Shown here: piece after piece, positions 8,396-17,082 of the stretch | Numbering within the stretch: position 1 is the stretch's first letter | How the letters are laid out: each line of letters starts with the position of its first letter | Assembly (NCBI GenBank): GCA_964458255.1 | Contig: CAYWHY010000003.1 | Coordinates: forward strand, 1-63,495 | Length of the DNA stretch: 63,495 bases | Direction of reading: 5' to 3' | Source of the DNA: Suilimivivens sp964458255 | GTDB taxonomy: Bacteria > Bacillota > Clostridia > Lachnospirales > Lachnospiraceae | Made by a program: the position numbers and the translations under genes | Notes under the pieces: generated by a model | What the model was told of the DNA's origin: nothing | Seen by the model: only the letters and a program-made list of their open reading frames with translations | Databases searched by the model: none

Positions 8396-9472
8396 TTAAT
8401 ACTCTGACTTAATATTTTCAAGGGTGCCTTCCCCTTTCAAATAATAATCAAAGAAACAGCACACCATTTCATTCATATTTTTGATACATTCTTCTGCATC
8501 CACTTCTCCTACACCCAGCACCCCGGCTAACGGAGGGGAGAACAAGGGCAAATCTGTGAAGTTGAGATGTCCTGCATCATTAAAAATGACTTCTCTATAA
8601 TCTAATGCATTTCTTCCAACATAATCATTTACATACTCCCACTTTGGATGCTCTGCAGCAGTAACTTCAAGCTGCTCACGCACTGCTCCTGAATTCACAT
8701 CCAAAAGCGGAACAGGATATGGCTCGCTATCGTAAAGTTCGTAGCCGTTTTCAAATCCCATATACTCGCCTGCCATGGTTCCTTCCAAATCAATTACCGC
8801 ATCAATGTCACTTCTCTCCCTTCCAAGCTCCACTGCCGTAGCACCACCCATGGAATGCCCGAACAAACCAATCCGCTCTGTATCTACCATGGCAAACTCT
8901 CCTTCTTTTTCCTCTGCTTTCTCCAAAATGGTGTCCAACACAAAATTCATATCGGCAGCGCGCAGTTCCATCCATTCCAGACTGAATTCATAAACTTTTC
9001 TTTCAGCCTCCGCGGTGTCTGCTCCGTTATCTGCATAAACCTGTTGCATAAAATCCATATCAACAAAGGTCATTTTTCCATTTACGTCTTCCACAAACAT
9101 GGCATGATAAGGATGAGCAATACTTGCCACCACATAACCTTTAGATGCAAGCTCTGTGCAGGTTGAATAATTACTGTCAATTATGCCAAAAGCCCCATGT
9201 GAAAATACCACCAACGGATACTTTCCCTTATCGATGTCCGGATACCAAATTTTCACGGTCAATGCACGATTTTCTCCCGTATCCGTAAACGTTTCCACTC
9301 TGCTTTCATCTTCCCACGTAAAAGTTTCTGTCTTCACAGCATATTTACCCGTTCCTGCCGGAGCTTCATAAGAGGGAAACAGCCATTTCAAAACCCAAAA
9401 GAATACTCCCACCAAAACACCTAAAACTATAACAACCTTTGCTATTCGTTTATACTTTTTTTCCATTTTCAA
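8396..9472 (-). CDS. Membrane-anchored alpha/beta hydrolase
   Basis: A 358-residue protein with an N-terminal membrane anchor (about residues 10-30) and an alpha/beta hydrolase fold outside. The oxyanion segment VVFSHGAFG, the nucleophile elbow IGLFGHSMGGATAV and a C-terminal histidine in NDAGHLNFTD are present, so the catalytic triad is plausible. It resembles the dienelactone hydrolase/PAF-acetylhydrolase-like group; the substrate is unknown. It is preceded by no close gene and followed by the LytTR pair. Confidence 0.8.
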   Translation of the reverse strand: MKMEKKYKRIAKVVIVLGVLVGVFFWVLKWLFPSYEAPAGTGKYAVKTETFTWEDESRVETFTDTGENRALTVKIWYPDIDKGKYPLVVFSHGAFGIIDSNYSTCTELASKGYVVASIAHPYHAMFVEDVNGKMTFVDMDFMQQVYADNGADTAEAERKVYEFSLEWMELRAADMNFVLDTILEKAEEKEGEFAMVDTERIGLFGHSMGGATAVELGRERSDIDAVIDLEGTMAGEYMGFENGYELYDSEPYPVPLLDVNSGAVREQLEVTAAEHPKWEYVNDYVGRNALDYREVIFNDAGHLNFTDLPLFSPPLAGVLGVGEVDAEECIKNMNEMVCCFFDYYLKGEGTLENIKSEY

Positions 9473-9594
9473 AAACTTCCCTTCTCTCCCAAATAGATGT
9501 ACTGCTTAATATAACCTGACTCTAACACAGCTTTTTCATTCCGTGAAGTTTTTGAAGGATAAGTTGCCGTTTTTAAGGATAACCTGCATTTTGC

Positions 9595-9636
9595 AGCAAA
9601 AAAGAGAAGTACCGTTTTAACACAGTACTTCTCTTT
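9595..9636 (-). terminator. Intrinsic terminator after the mtnA-aldolase operon
   Basis: AAAGAGAAGTAC (9601-9612) pairs with GTACTTCTCTTT (9625-9636). On the minus strand the stem is followed by a T-run. It lies 60 bases after the aldolase stop. Confidence 0.85.
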
Positions 9637-9696
9637 AAATCTGCCTATCCTTTTCCCAGCAACACGGAATCTGTTGCTTCTGTCATTTCCTTAAAT

Positions 9697-10398
9697 TTAT
9701 TTCTCCACCTTGGGCACACCGCCCTGCTTCACACCGAATTTTTCACGCATGGCAAGAAGGCTGTCTACCTGTTCCTTTGTTAAGGTATTCTGCTTTCCGA
9801 TGACTTTTTCCGTGAGCATGAGAATATTAGCATAGTACTCCATTGACTCTAATCGATAATAGGCCGCGTAAGCATCCTCTGCCCATGTTACTGCACCATG
9901 ATTTGCCAAAAGTACTCCGTTATGTGTATGGCAATAAGGCGCAATCACCTCCGGCACTTCCTTAGAACCAAGCTCCGCATAAGGGGCTACCGGTACATTT
10001 CCCAAAGTAATTACTGCCTCTGCAAGAACCGGCGTATCAAGCGGGATTCCCGCAATGGCAAAACAGGTACAAATAGGCGGATGAGCATGACACACCGAGC
10101 GAAGCGCCGGATTTTCTTTATATGCGCGAAGATGCATTTTCAACTCGGAAGAAGGCTTATAAGTTCCTTCAAGCACATTTCCTTCAAGGTCCACCTTCAC
10201 CAACATTTTCTTTTTCATAAATCCCTTGGATACTCCTGTAGGCGTTGCCCACACCTCGTTATCACCGGTTTTGATAGAAATATTTCCGTCATTTGCCGCC
10301 ACAAAATTTCTCACATACATCCGCTGTCCGATATCGATAATCGCTTTTTTGGCCTCGTTTTCGGACATATATTGTTCTTTGATTTTTTTATCCTTCAT
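9697..10398 (-). CDS. Class II aldolase (L-fuculose-phosphate aldolase-like), probable DHAP-shunt aldolase
   Basis: A 233-residue class II aldolase/adducin-family enzyme. It shows NDGNISIK, ATPTGVSKGFM, PSSELKMHL, the zinc-binding HAHPP and a second His cluster HTHNGVLLANHGAVTW. Family members cleave phosphorylated ketoses or deoxyketoses. The ATG at 10398 overlaps the end of mtnA by 11 bases, with TTGAGG as ribosome binding site. This coupling suggests a 5-methylthioribulose-1-phosphate or 5-deoxyribulose-1-phosphate aldolase releasing DHAP. MtnB dehydratase is a related fold, so that alternative remains. Confidence 0.8.
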   Translation of the reverse strand: MKDKKIKEQYMSENEAKKAIIDIGQRMYVRNFVAANDGNISIKTGDNEVWATPTGVSKGFMKKKMLVKVDLEGNVLEGTYKPSSELKMHLRAYKENPALRSVCHAHPPICTCFAIAGIPLDTPVLAEAVITLGNVPVAPYAELGSKEVPEVIAPYCHTHNGVLLANHGAVTWAEDAYAAYYRLESMEYYANILMLTEKVIGKQNTLTKEQVDSLLAMREKFGVKQGGVPKVEK

Positions 10399-11533
10399 AC
10401 TGCCGCCTCAACTTATCTTCCTTTTTCTTTCGGATTTCTTCTAAAGATTCCTTATAAGGTGCTCTTGCAACACCATATTCCGTAACAATTGCGGTAATTA
10501 ACTCATTGTCTGTCACGTCAAAAGCCGGATTAAATACCTTAACACCTTCCGGCGCCATTCTTTCCTTATACCACATCTCAGTCACTTCCTCAGCGGGACG
10601 CTGCTCGATTTTGATTTCGTCTCCTGTAGGTGTATTGTAGTCAATGGTAGATGTGGGTGCACATACATAAAACGGAACTTTGTAACGCTTTGCAACCGTT
10701 GCCACCACGGAAGTTCCGATTTTGTTAGCAGCATCACCATTTGCCGCCACTCTGTCACAGCCTACAAAAACAGCATTTACCCAGCCGTTTTTCATAACCA
10801 TGGCAGACATATTATCGCAGATTAAGGTGACATCTACACCCGAAGAGTGTAATTCATACGCAGTAAGTCTTGCTCCCTGCAAAAGCGGCCTTGTTTCATC
10901 GGCAAACACACGGAAATTGTATCCTCTCTCCTGTCCGAGGTAAATAGGTGCTGTTGCCGTTCCGTATTTGCTGGTGGCAAGCTGACCTGCATTGCAGTGT
11001 GTCAGAATACCGTCTCCCGGTTTTACCAAGCTGAGTCCATGTTCACCAATCATTTTGCAAACCCAGGTATCTTCTTCTTTTATTTCCACCGCTTCTTTAT
11101 GAAGTATCTCAATTACTTCCGCTACGGTTTTGCTTTCTTCACGTCCCGCCTTCAGACAAACCGCTTCCATTCTGTTTAATGCCCATGACAAATTCACGGC
11201 GGTAGGTCTGGAAGAATTTAAATACTCCTTCTGCTCTTTAAACTTCTCATAGAAGGCTTCAAAATCCATATCGTTCGCTGCATCACTTGCTGTTGACGCA
11301 CCCGCTTCTTTTGCAATTCCTTTTGCCAGCACATAAATACCGAAGGCGGCTGCCACACCGATAGCCGGTGCACCACGAACCTTAAGCAGATAAATGGCAT
11401 CCCAGATTTCCTGTGCCGTATGAAGCTTTATTATCTCCGTTGTTCCGGGCAGTTTTGTCTGGTCTATAATTACGACACTATTGTCATTATCATCCAATTC
11501 CACGGTTTCATAGTCCATAATATTCTTACTCAT
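10388..11533 (-). CDS. mtnA: S-methyl-5-thioribose-1-phosphate isomerase
   Basis: A 381-residue MtnA. It isomerises methylthioribose-1-phosphate (and often 5-deoxyribose-1-phosphate) to the ribulose form in salvage of methylthioadenosine and 5'-deoxyadenosine. Signatures visible are KVRGAPAIGVAAAFGIYVL, ILTHCNAGQLATSKYGTATA (catalytic Cys) and FADETRPLLQGARLTAYEL, plus the Asp in GCDRVAANGD. The start at 11533 follows AGAGGAAAAG. No mtnK, mtnC or mtnD lies nearby, so the downstream aldolase probably defines the route. Confidence 0.95.
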   Translation of the reverse strand: MSKNIMDYETVELDDNDNSVVIIDQTKLPGTTEIIKLHTAQEIWDAIYLLKVRGAPAIGVAAAFGIYVLAKGIAKEAGASTASDAANDMDFEAFYEKFKEQKEYLNSSRPTAVNLSWALNRMEAVCLKAGREESKTVAEVIEILHKEAVEIKEEDTWVCKMIGEHGLSLVKPGDGILTHCNAGQLATSKYGTATAPIYLGQERGYNFRVFADETRPLLQGARLTAYELHSSGVDVTLICDNMSAMVMKNGWVNAVFVGCDRVAANGDAANKIGTSVVATVAKRYKVPFYVCAPTSTIDYNTPTGDEIKIEQRPAEEVTEMWYKERMAPEGVKVFNPAFDVTDNELITAIVTEYGVARAPYKESLEEIRKKKEDKLRRQYEG

Positions 11534-11629
11534 TACTTTTCCTCTTTTCTTTTTGATACTTTTGTCATATCCATTGACTCCTCCGGTCCATCATTTAAAC
11601 CATACCTATACCGGCCTTTGTCCTCATTT

Positions 11630-12118
11630 TTATTTACCGGCAATAATATCTGCATACTCGCCCTTGCATGCCTTAAGCAAATCATCAGGCTTAAGTTCTA
11701 TCTGCGAACCGATTCTTCCACCGCTTACAATAATGGTTTCCTGTGCCCCTGCACTTTCGTCCAGTCTGGTCACATACTGCTTTTTCATACCAATTGCAGT
11801 ACAGCCTCCCCTGATATAACCGGTAATCCGGTTTATATCTTTTACATGAATCATGGAAACAGACTTTTCTCCCACACTTTTAGCTGCTTTCTTCAAATCA
11901 AGCTCCTCTTCTATGGGGATTACAAATACAAAATAATTTTTGCTGTTTCCCACTGTCACTAATGTTTTGTAAACCTTTTCATGCGGCTGTGAGAGTTTAT
12001 CTGCAATTTGAATACCATCAATAAATTCTTCACATTCATATGTATAATGCAAAAATGGTATCTTTTCTTTTTCCAAAATACGCATGGCATTTGTCTTAAT
12101 CTCTTTATTCTTTGCCAT
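11630..12118 (-). CDS. ybaK: Cys-tRNA(Pro)/Cys-tRNA(Cys) deacylase (YbaK/EbsC family)
   Basis: A 162-residue trans-editing enzyme of the YbaK family, which hydrolyses misacylated Cys-tRNA(Pro). The start MAKNKEIKTNAMRILE at 12118 follows AGGAGCAG; a frame six codons longer has no better site. Family features are HEKVYKTLVTVGNSKNYFVF, the catalytic-region lysine, GYIRGGCTAIGMKKQYVTRL and IVSGGRIGSQIEL. It stands alone between mtnA and the debranching enzyme gene. Confidence 0.9.
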   Translation of the reverse strand: MAKNKEIKTNAMRILEKEKIPFLHYTYECEEFIDGIQIADKLSQPHEKVYKTLVTVGNSKNYFVFVIPIEEELDLKKAAKSVGEKSVSMIHVKDINRITGYIRGGCTAIGMKKQYVTRLDESAGAQETIIVSGGRIGSQIELKPDDLLKACKGEYADIIAGK

Positions 12119-12173
12119 AATTACTGCTCCTGTCACAAAAACTTTTCAGATGCCGTCCTATCTTACGGCAATT

Positions 12174-14276
12174 TTATGATTGCACAATCAGTACGCAAAC
12201 GGAACGTTCTTTCATTCTCAGACGGTTTCCTTCAAGCACCGCTGCCTCTTCTTTCTCACCCGCAATACACTGTGGCAGATAAATTCTTCCGGTATCTGCT
12301 ACTACCGTCCACTTCTGTTCCTTTGGCAAATCGGGCAGAATAAATTCCTGTTCCTCCCAAAAAACATTCATGGCAAGGCAAACAATATCATCTGCTGAAT
12401 CATCCTGCGTTCTTCCCGCAAAAACAACTCCCAAAACTTTACTGTTATCTTTGCATCCTATCACCTGTATCTGTGGAAATCCGTTCCGGCAGTTTCCGCT
12501 AAATTTACGGAGCACAGCATGCTTCTTCCTAAAATCTGTCATATATTTACAGAACGCAAAATGCTCTGCATTTTTCTTAATATCCTTCCAGTTCAGCCAG
12601 GAAATTTCATTATCCTGACAATACGCATTATTATTGCCGAACTGTGTATTTAAAAATTCATCCCCCGCAAAAAACATGGGTGTACCGCGGCTGCACATAA
12701 GCACCGCAAATGCATTCATGGCAAGTCGCCTTCTTAACAAAAGCACATCTTCCCTGTCTGTTTCTCCTTCCACGCCACAGTTCCAGCTTCTGTTATCATC
12801 GGTACCGTCAGTATTGCCCCATCCATTCGCCTCATTGTGCTTTCCGTTATAGGAATACAAATCCCACAGGGTAAAACCGTCATGACAGGTCAGGAAATTT
12901 ACGGAAGCATCATGTCCCCTGTTTTCCGGATTATAAATATCCGGCGAACCCATAATACGCTTAGCCGCCACTTCCCATATACCAAAATCACCTTTGAGGA
13001 AGCTGCGCATATCATCTCTGTATCTGCCGTTCCATTCCGCCCAGCGGTTCCATGACGGGAAACTTCCCACCTGGTACAGACCACCCGCATCCCATGCCTC
13101 CGCAATCAGCTTTACATTTCCCAAAATAGGATCAAAAGCAAGGCTCTGCAAAAGAGGCGGCTCTCCCATAGGTGCACCATTTTCATTTCGTCCCAAAATA
13201 GATGCCAGATCAAAGCGGAAACCGTCAATATGATACGCTGTCGTCCAATACCTCAGACATTCCAAAATCATCTGACGCACAATCGGGTGATTACAATTCA
13301 TTGTATTTCCACATCCGCTAAAATTATAATAATACCCTTCCGGTGTCAGCATGTAGTAAATATTGTTGTCAAAACCTTTAAAGGAAAAACAGGGACCCAA
13401 TTCATTTCCTTCTGCCGTATGATTAAATACTACATCCAATATACATTCAATACCGTTTTCATGCAGTTCTCTGATTAATTCCTTGAGCTCTGTACCCTCT
13501 TTATTGTACTCTTCACTTGCCGTGTAACCGGTATTCGGTGCAAAAAAACTGATGGTATTATATCCCCAGTAATTCATAACAGGCTTACCGTCTACCATAC
13601 GATAATCTTTCATCTCATCAAACTCAAAAATCGGCATAAGTTCAACTGCATTGACTCCTAATTCCTTCAGATAAGGAATTTTTTCCTTAAGTCCCGCAAA
13701 GGTTCCCGGATAAACAACACCCGAAGAAGCATGTCTTGTAAAGCCTCTTACATGCAACTCATAAATAATCAAATCCTCCATGGGAATAAGCGGGTGTGCA
13801 TAATCCTTCCAGTCAAAATCATCCTTTACCACACGTGCTTTATACAGCGATTCATTTCGTCGCGGAATCCCCCATATTTTCTGCCCTGTTACTGCCTTTG
13901 CATAAATATCAAGCAGCACCTTGTTTTTATCAAAAAGAAGTCCTTCTTTCGGATTATACGGACCGTCTAAACGATAGGCATACTCAAAGTCATTAATATT
14001 AAGCCCAAACACTATCATGGAATAAACCTTACCGATTCTGTAGTTCTCAGGGAATTTCAAAATCGCATACGGCTCATCTTCTCTTCTTTTGAACAAAAGA
14101 AGTTCACAGGACGTTGCCCCTGATGAATAAACCGTGAAATTCACACCACAGGGAATTGCCGTTGCACCATTCATTTCATAGATTCCGGGACGCACTTCAA
14201 ACCCGTTAATCACATCCATGGGAATCATATGAATCCTGCTCATAGGCGCTATAACTTTATTATTGTCATCCATCAT
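12174..14276 (-). CDS. glgX: Glycogen debranching enzyme (GH13, isoamylase/GlgX type)
   Basis: A 700-residue enzyme that hydrolyses alpha-1,6 branches of glycogen or limit dextrin. An N-terminal CBM48-like segment (residues about 30-130) precedes the GH13 barrel. The catalytic Asp lies in YHIDGFRFDLASILG, the acid/base Glu in LIAEAWDAGG and the transition-state Asp in FLTCHDGFTLWDLYSYNGKH. The length is standard. The start at 14276 follows AAGGAGCATAA. It has its own promoter about 90 bases upstream and a leader hairpin. No other glycogen gene is adjacent. Confidence 0.92.
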   Translation of the reverse strand: MMDDNNKVIAPMSRIHMIPMDVINGFEVRPGIYEMNGATAIPCGVNFTVYSSGATSCELLLFKRREDEPYAILKFPENYRIGKVYSMIVFGLNINDFEYAYRLDGPYNPKEGLLFDKNKVLLDIYAKAVTGQKIWGIPRRNESLYKARVVKDDFDWKDYAHPLIPMEDLIIYELHVRGFTRHASSGVVYPGTFAGLKEKIPYLKELGVNAVELMPIFEFDEMKDYRMVDGKPVMNYWGYNTISFFAPNTGYTASEEYNKEGTELKELIRELHENGIECILDVVFNHTAEGNELGPCFSFKGFDNNIYYMLTPEGYYYNFSGCGNTMNCNHPIVRQMILECLRYWTTAYHIDGFRFDLASILGRNENGAPMGEPPLLQSLAFDPILGNVKLIAEAWDAGGLYQVGSFPSWNRWAEWNGRYRDDMRSFLKGDFGIWEVAAKRIMGSPDIYNPENRGHDASVNFLTCHDGFTLWDLYSYNGKHNEANGWGNTDGTDDNRSWNCGVEGETDREDVLLLRRRLAMNAFAVLMCSRGTPMFFAGDEFLNTQFGNNNAYCQDNEISWLNWKDIKKNAEHFAFCKYMTDFRKKHAVLRKFSGNCRNGFPQIQVIGCKDNSKVLGVVFAGRTQDDSADDIVCLAMNVFWEEQEFILPDLPKEQKWTVVADTGRIYLPQCIAGEKEEAAVLEGNRLRMKERSVCVLIVQS

Positions 14277-14299
14277 TTATGCTCCTTAAATCCAATAAA

Positions 14300-14334
14300 G
14301 TTCCCCAAACACCTTGCCTGTCCAGGGAACTTTT
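14300..14334 (-). other. Leader hairpin before glgX
   Basis: In the glgX 5' untranslated region, AAGTTCCC near 14334-14327 can pair with GGGGAACTT near 14305-14297 on the minus strand, a few bases before the ribosome binding site. No terminator T-run follows. Confidence 0.35.
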
Positions 14335-14368
14335 TCTCATCATTTAGGCGAAAATTAATACGCCATTT

Positions 14369-14397
14369 ATTATAACATTTGCACTTTTATTCGTCAA
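14369..14397 (-). promoter_or_regulatory. Strong sigma-A promoter of glgX
   Basis: On the minus strand TTGACG (14397-14392), 17 bases, TATAAT (14374-14369). This is a near-consensus promoter about 90 bases upstream of the glgX start. Confidence 0.8.
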
Positions 14398-14545
14398 TAT
14401 TTCCGAATGTTTTCAGAGATAACCGTCAGAGATAACATACAACCGTTTTTACCGGTAACGCGACATAATTTCCATTCATGAACGCTCTTATCACAAAATA
14501 AACACCATCGCCCTTAATCCATATTATCCTCACGGTTTTATTCTC

Positions 14546-14636
14546 TGTCCTACTTTTTCTTCCTTTTCGTCTTTTGGCAGGACGCAGCTCTCGTTTCCTG
14601 TCCTACTTTTTTCTCATTTTCACCTTTTAGCAGGAC
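14546..14636. repeat. 53-bp-period tandem repeat, locus 1 (two units)
   Basis: Two 38-nt units at 14546-14583 and 14599-14636 start with TGTCCTACTTTTT and end with GCAGGAC, 53 bases apart. Each unit can fold as GTCCTGC(T/C) against AGTAGGAC with an A-rich purine loop on the minus strand. The same unit length and period recur at 63426-63495. The units lie just after the J-domain gene, which ends at 14639. The rest of the 14277-14639 gap holds the glgX promoter and leader. Confidence 0.8.
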
Positions 14637-14638
14637 CA

Positions 14639-15439
14639 CTAATACCTATAATACGGTCCACCGCCGCAGCACATTCCGCCACCGCCGCAGCAGAGATTGC
14701 AAATCATATTGGCAATGCAAAGTTTGAGGCATATACCACTGCCACCCGCATAAGGATGTCCGTAAGTATACTGTCTCTGCCTGTACCATGTGCCGCCGTT
14801 TTCAAACTGGTACACCAGATTGCTGTAGTCACTGTTGTTCGGCTCTAACGCCTGTGCACGCTTTGCATGTTCAAGCGCTGTTACCTGATTGCCAAGCTGT
14901 GCATGTGCAATGGCACTGTAATAATACCATCTGGCATTGCGGGCACTCTCCTCCATACCATCAAGCACAGTTCTTGCTTCCTTGTAATAGCCGTTTCTGA
15001 TATAATTTCCGGCCGCCCGTAAGTAATTGTCTTCTTCATAACCGGTAGCACTGTTTCCAAAGCCACCGCCAAAGTTACCAAAACCGCCAAAACCGCCAAA
15101 GAAATCTTCAAAATCCCCAAAACTTCCGTAACCGCCGTAAGAATTTCTTCCGTTTCCGGAACCTCCATAACTGCCGCCGTAACCGCCGTTTGTCCCTGAG
15201 TTTCCGTACCTGCTGCTGCCGTAACCGGTTCCCTGATAACGGTAACCTTCCGTCCGTTCTTTCATAATCTGCTGATAAGCCTGCTGGATTTCTTTAAACT
15301 TTTCTTCAGCCTGCTCTTTATTAGGATTATTAATATTGGCGTCCGGATGATATTTCCGGCTGAGCGCCTTATATGCTTTTTTTATTTCTTCTTCTGTGGC
15401 ATTTCTGCTAATGCCAAGAACCTGATAAGGATCACGCAT
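14639..15439 (-). CDS. J-domain protein with Gly/Tyr-rich linker and Cys-rich C-terminus
   Basis: A 266-residue DnaJ-type co-chaperone. Residues 1-65 form a J-domain with the HPD motif (SRKYHPDAN). Residues about 68-135 are low-complexity Gly/Ser/Tyr/Phe repeats, residues about 140-215 look like a TPR-like helical region (YLRAAGNYIRNGYYKEARTV), and the tail has cysteine-glycine clusters (NLCCGGGGMCCGGG). It lacks the DnaJ zinc-finger and substrate domains, so it is not DnaJ itself. It overlaps the end of the DUF5685 gene by 8 bases, indicating coupling and probably a shared task with it. Confidence 0.85.
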   Translation of the reverse strand: MRDPYQVLGISRNATEEEIKKAYKALSRKYHPDANINNPNKEQAEEKFKEIQQAYQQIMKERTEGYRYQGTGYGSSRYGNSGTNGGYGGSYGGSGNGRNSYGGYGSFGDFEDFFGGFGGFGNFGGGFGNSATGYEEDNYLRAAGNYIRNGYYKEARTVLDGMEESARNARWYYYSAIAHAQLGNQVTALEHAKRAQALEPNNSDYSNLVYQFENGGTWYRQRQYTYGHPYAGGSGICLKLCIANMICNLCCGGGGMCCGGGPYYRY

Positions 15440-16280
15440 TTTCTACTTCCTGTCCCTTTGCTTCTCGTTTTTCCCGCACTACCTCGTAGCGGTACCATAC
15501 ACCGGAATACAGAATATTCCGAAGAATTTCAATATTTTCTATAATCGGCAGCTTCTCGAATTCCTGTGAACAGCCTGCCATCATCATGGTAAGAATGGTT
15601 CTTACTTCTTCGTCAAAGTCGGGATTTTCATATCGTTTCTTTAACGGATTATACCGATTATTTTTGATATCTTCCTCGATATCTTCATAAGCGTCCAAAA
15701 GATAGATGTATTTGCCCAGATAAACACCGAGCATTCGAAGCGCATCTTCCCATTCATCCTGCTTTACCGCAAGAATCTCTCCCATGATTTCTCCGAACAA
15801 TCCGGACATTTTGTCAACATCTTCGTTTCCTTTTTTCTCCTGAATGGAAAGCTCACGCATAAGTCCGTCTATCTTTTTTACTTTTGCCGCATATTCGGAA
15901 CTGATTTTATGATAAGCTCCCTTTATCAATTTACCATAGGCAAGTTTTATGACTTTCCTGTCATCATTCCAATCATCCCTGCACTTATAATACGTAAAAA
16001 GGACATTCATATCCGCCGCATAATCGGAATAGCAATTCCGGCTGGTCTGATGCTGTTCAAAGGGATGCACAATACACTTTGTCTTCCCTTTTACCGTTTC
16101 CGGTTCATACAGGCTGCTAAGCAGCATTACCAGAAATGTCATATCATAAGTAAGACTGATTTGTCCAAGGACTCCGTACCTGTCCTTTAATGCACGGCAC
16201 AATCCGCAATAAAAGGACTGGTATATATCAAATTCCTTGAACTTCATGTCCCCCTTATTAATGATGATATATCCAAACAT
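15432..16280 (-). CDS. DUF5685 family protein
   Basis: A 282-residue, mainly helical protein beginning MFGYIIINKGDMKFKEFDIY with an early YQSFYCGLCRALK segment containing a CxxC pair. It contains further cysteines and a conserved acidic segment YLLDAYEDIEEDIKNNRYNP. This pattern matches DUF5685, found beside J-domain genes in Clostridia. Its function is unknown; the CGLC and DxxED residues suggest metal binding, but this is inference. It is the middle gene of a three-gene operon. Confidence 0.75.
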   Translation of the reverse strand: MFGYIIINKGDMKFKEFDIYQSFYCGLCRALKDRYGVLGQISLTYDMTFLVMLLSSLYEPETVKGKTKCIVHPFEQHQTSRNCYSDYAADMNVLFTYYKCRDDWNDDRKVIKLAYGKLIKGAYHKISSEYAAKVKKIDGLMRELSIQEKKGNEDVDKMSGLFGEIMGEILAVKQDEWEDALRMLGVYLGKYIYLLDAYEDIEEDIKNNRYNPLKKRYENPDFDEEVRTILTMMMAGCSQEFEKLPIIENIEILRNILYSGVWYRYEVVREKREAKGQEVENA

Positions 16281-16293
16281 AACTCTCTCCTGT

Positions 16294-16686
16294 TTAACTT
16301 TTCTTAATAAAGGTCTGACTGCATTTCGGACATCTGATTTCTATTCTTCCTTTGCCCCTGGGGACTCTGATTTTCTGTCTGCAGGAAGGACAGCGATAAA
16401 TATGATGCGTTCTTCTCTGCTGCATATCCCTCTTTTGTGTGGCAAAAAACTGTCTCACCTTATACTCATATTTCATATATTGATTATTTTCCAGACTACG
16501 TTTATAAGTATTTCTGGATAACATTCTGAAATAAGTATATACAAGACATATAATACCCAATATATAAAAACTCTTAAGTCCGAAAAAGGAAAGCACAAAA
16601 AACACTACTGATAAAATCATCAAAAAACGGTTCAGTTGATCGTTTCCGTATCTCCCTATCATAAATCTGTATAATTTTTCTCTCAT
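16294..16686 (-). CDS. Small membrane protein with C-terminal zinc ribbon
   Basis: A 130-residue protein starting MREKLYRFMIGRYGNDQLNR at 16686 behind AAAGGTG; an upstream in-frame ATG at 16722 has no good site. Two membrane segments span residues about 21-55. The C-terminus holds a CPSC...CPKC zinc ribbon (CPSCRQKIRVPRGKGRIEIR then CPKCSQTF). It is the first gene of the zinc-ribbon/DUF5685/J-domain operon. It may recruit the co-chaperone to the membrane, which is speculation. Confidence 0.8.
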   Translation of the reverse strand: MREKLYRFMIGRYGNDQLNRFLMILSVVFFVLSFFGLKSFYILGIICLVYTYFRMLSRNTYKRSLENNQYMKYEYKVRQFFATQKRDMQQRRTHHIYRCPSCRQKIRVPRGKGRIEIRCPKCSQTFIKKS

Positions 16687-16866
16687 AGCAGTCACACCTT
16701 TCAAATTCCATATTTCGTTCATTTATTTTCATTCATAATCCTACTTCTAATGCAGGCAAAAATCAATTAAACCAAAATAAAGGAATATAAAAATTTTATA
16801 AAGAAGCTCCCTCTTTGCCGTTTACGCCTGCCTCATGACAGTAGCATGACAGCTGTCTCTTATTCC

Positions 16867-16897
16867 GAAAAAAAAGACGTACTCCCATGAATACGTC
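16867..16897 (-). terminator. Intrinsic terminator after the 42-aa small protein
   Basis: On the minus strand GACGTA, a 10-base loop and TACGTC are followed by eight T. It lies 30 bases after the stop of the miniprotein. Confidence 0.85.
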
Positions 16898-16926
16898 CTT
16901 CCTGATCATCTATTTCTTTCTGTCTC

Positions 16927-17055
16927 TTACTGTTCGGAAGCATCATCCTGTTCAGCAGCCACTGCCGATACCACAGAAGAAACCACCGCAATTACTACAG
17001 GTATGATAACAACTACAACAAATCCGCCTGCTAATAAAAAAAATTCCATTTTCAT
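16927..17055 (-). CDS. 42-residue single-span membrane miniprotein
   Basis: This short ORF encodes 42 residues: MKMEFFLLAGGFVVVVIIPV, then VIAVVSSVVSAVAAEQDDASEQ in two halves. The first 34 residues form one hydrophobic valine/alanine-rich segment and the end is acidic (EQDDASEQ). The start at 17055 follows AGAAAGGAAGC, a good site. It has a dedicated promoter (17083-17111) with a palindromic spacer and a strong terminator, so it is likely real. It does not resemble a known toxin by eye, but such features occur in type I toxins, small membrane regulators and SpoVM-like peptides. Function is unknown. Confidence 0.65.
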   Translation of the reverse strand: MKMEFFLLAGGFVVVVIIPVVIAVVSSVVSAVAAEQDDASEQ

Positions 17056-17082
17056 GCTTCCTTTCTGTCTCTTACTTCTTTT

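Noticed and set aside
14546..14636. CRISPR-like array
   Set aside because: Only two diverged units, palindromic with short fixed spacing and no cas genes; it is a simple tandem repeat.
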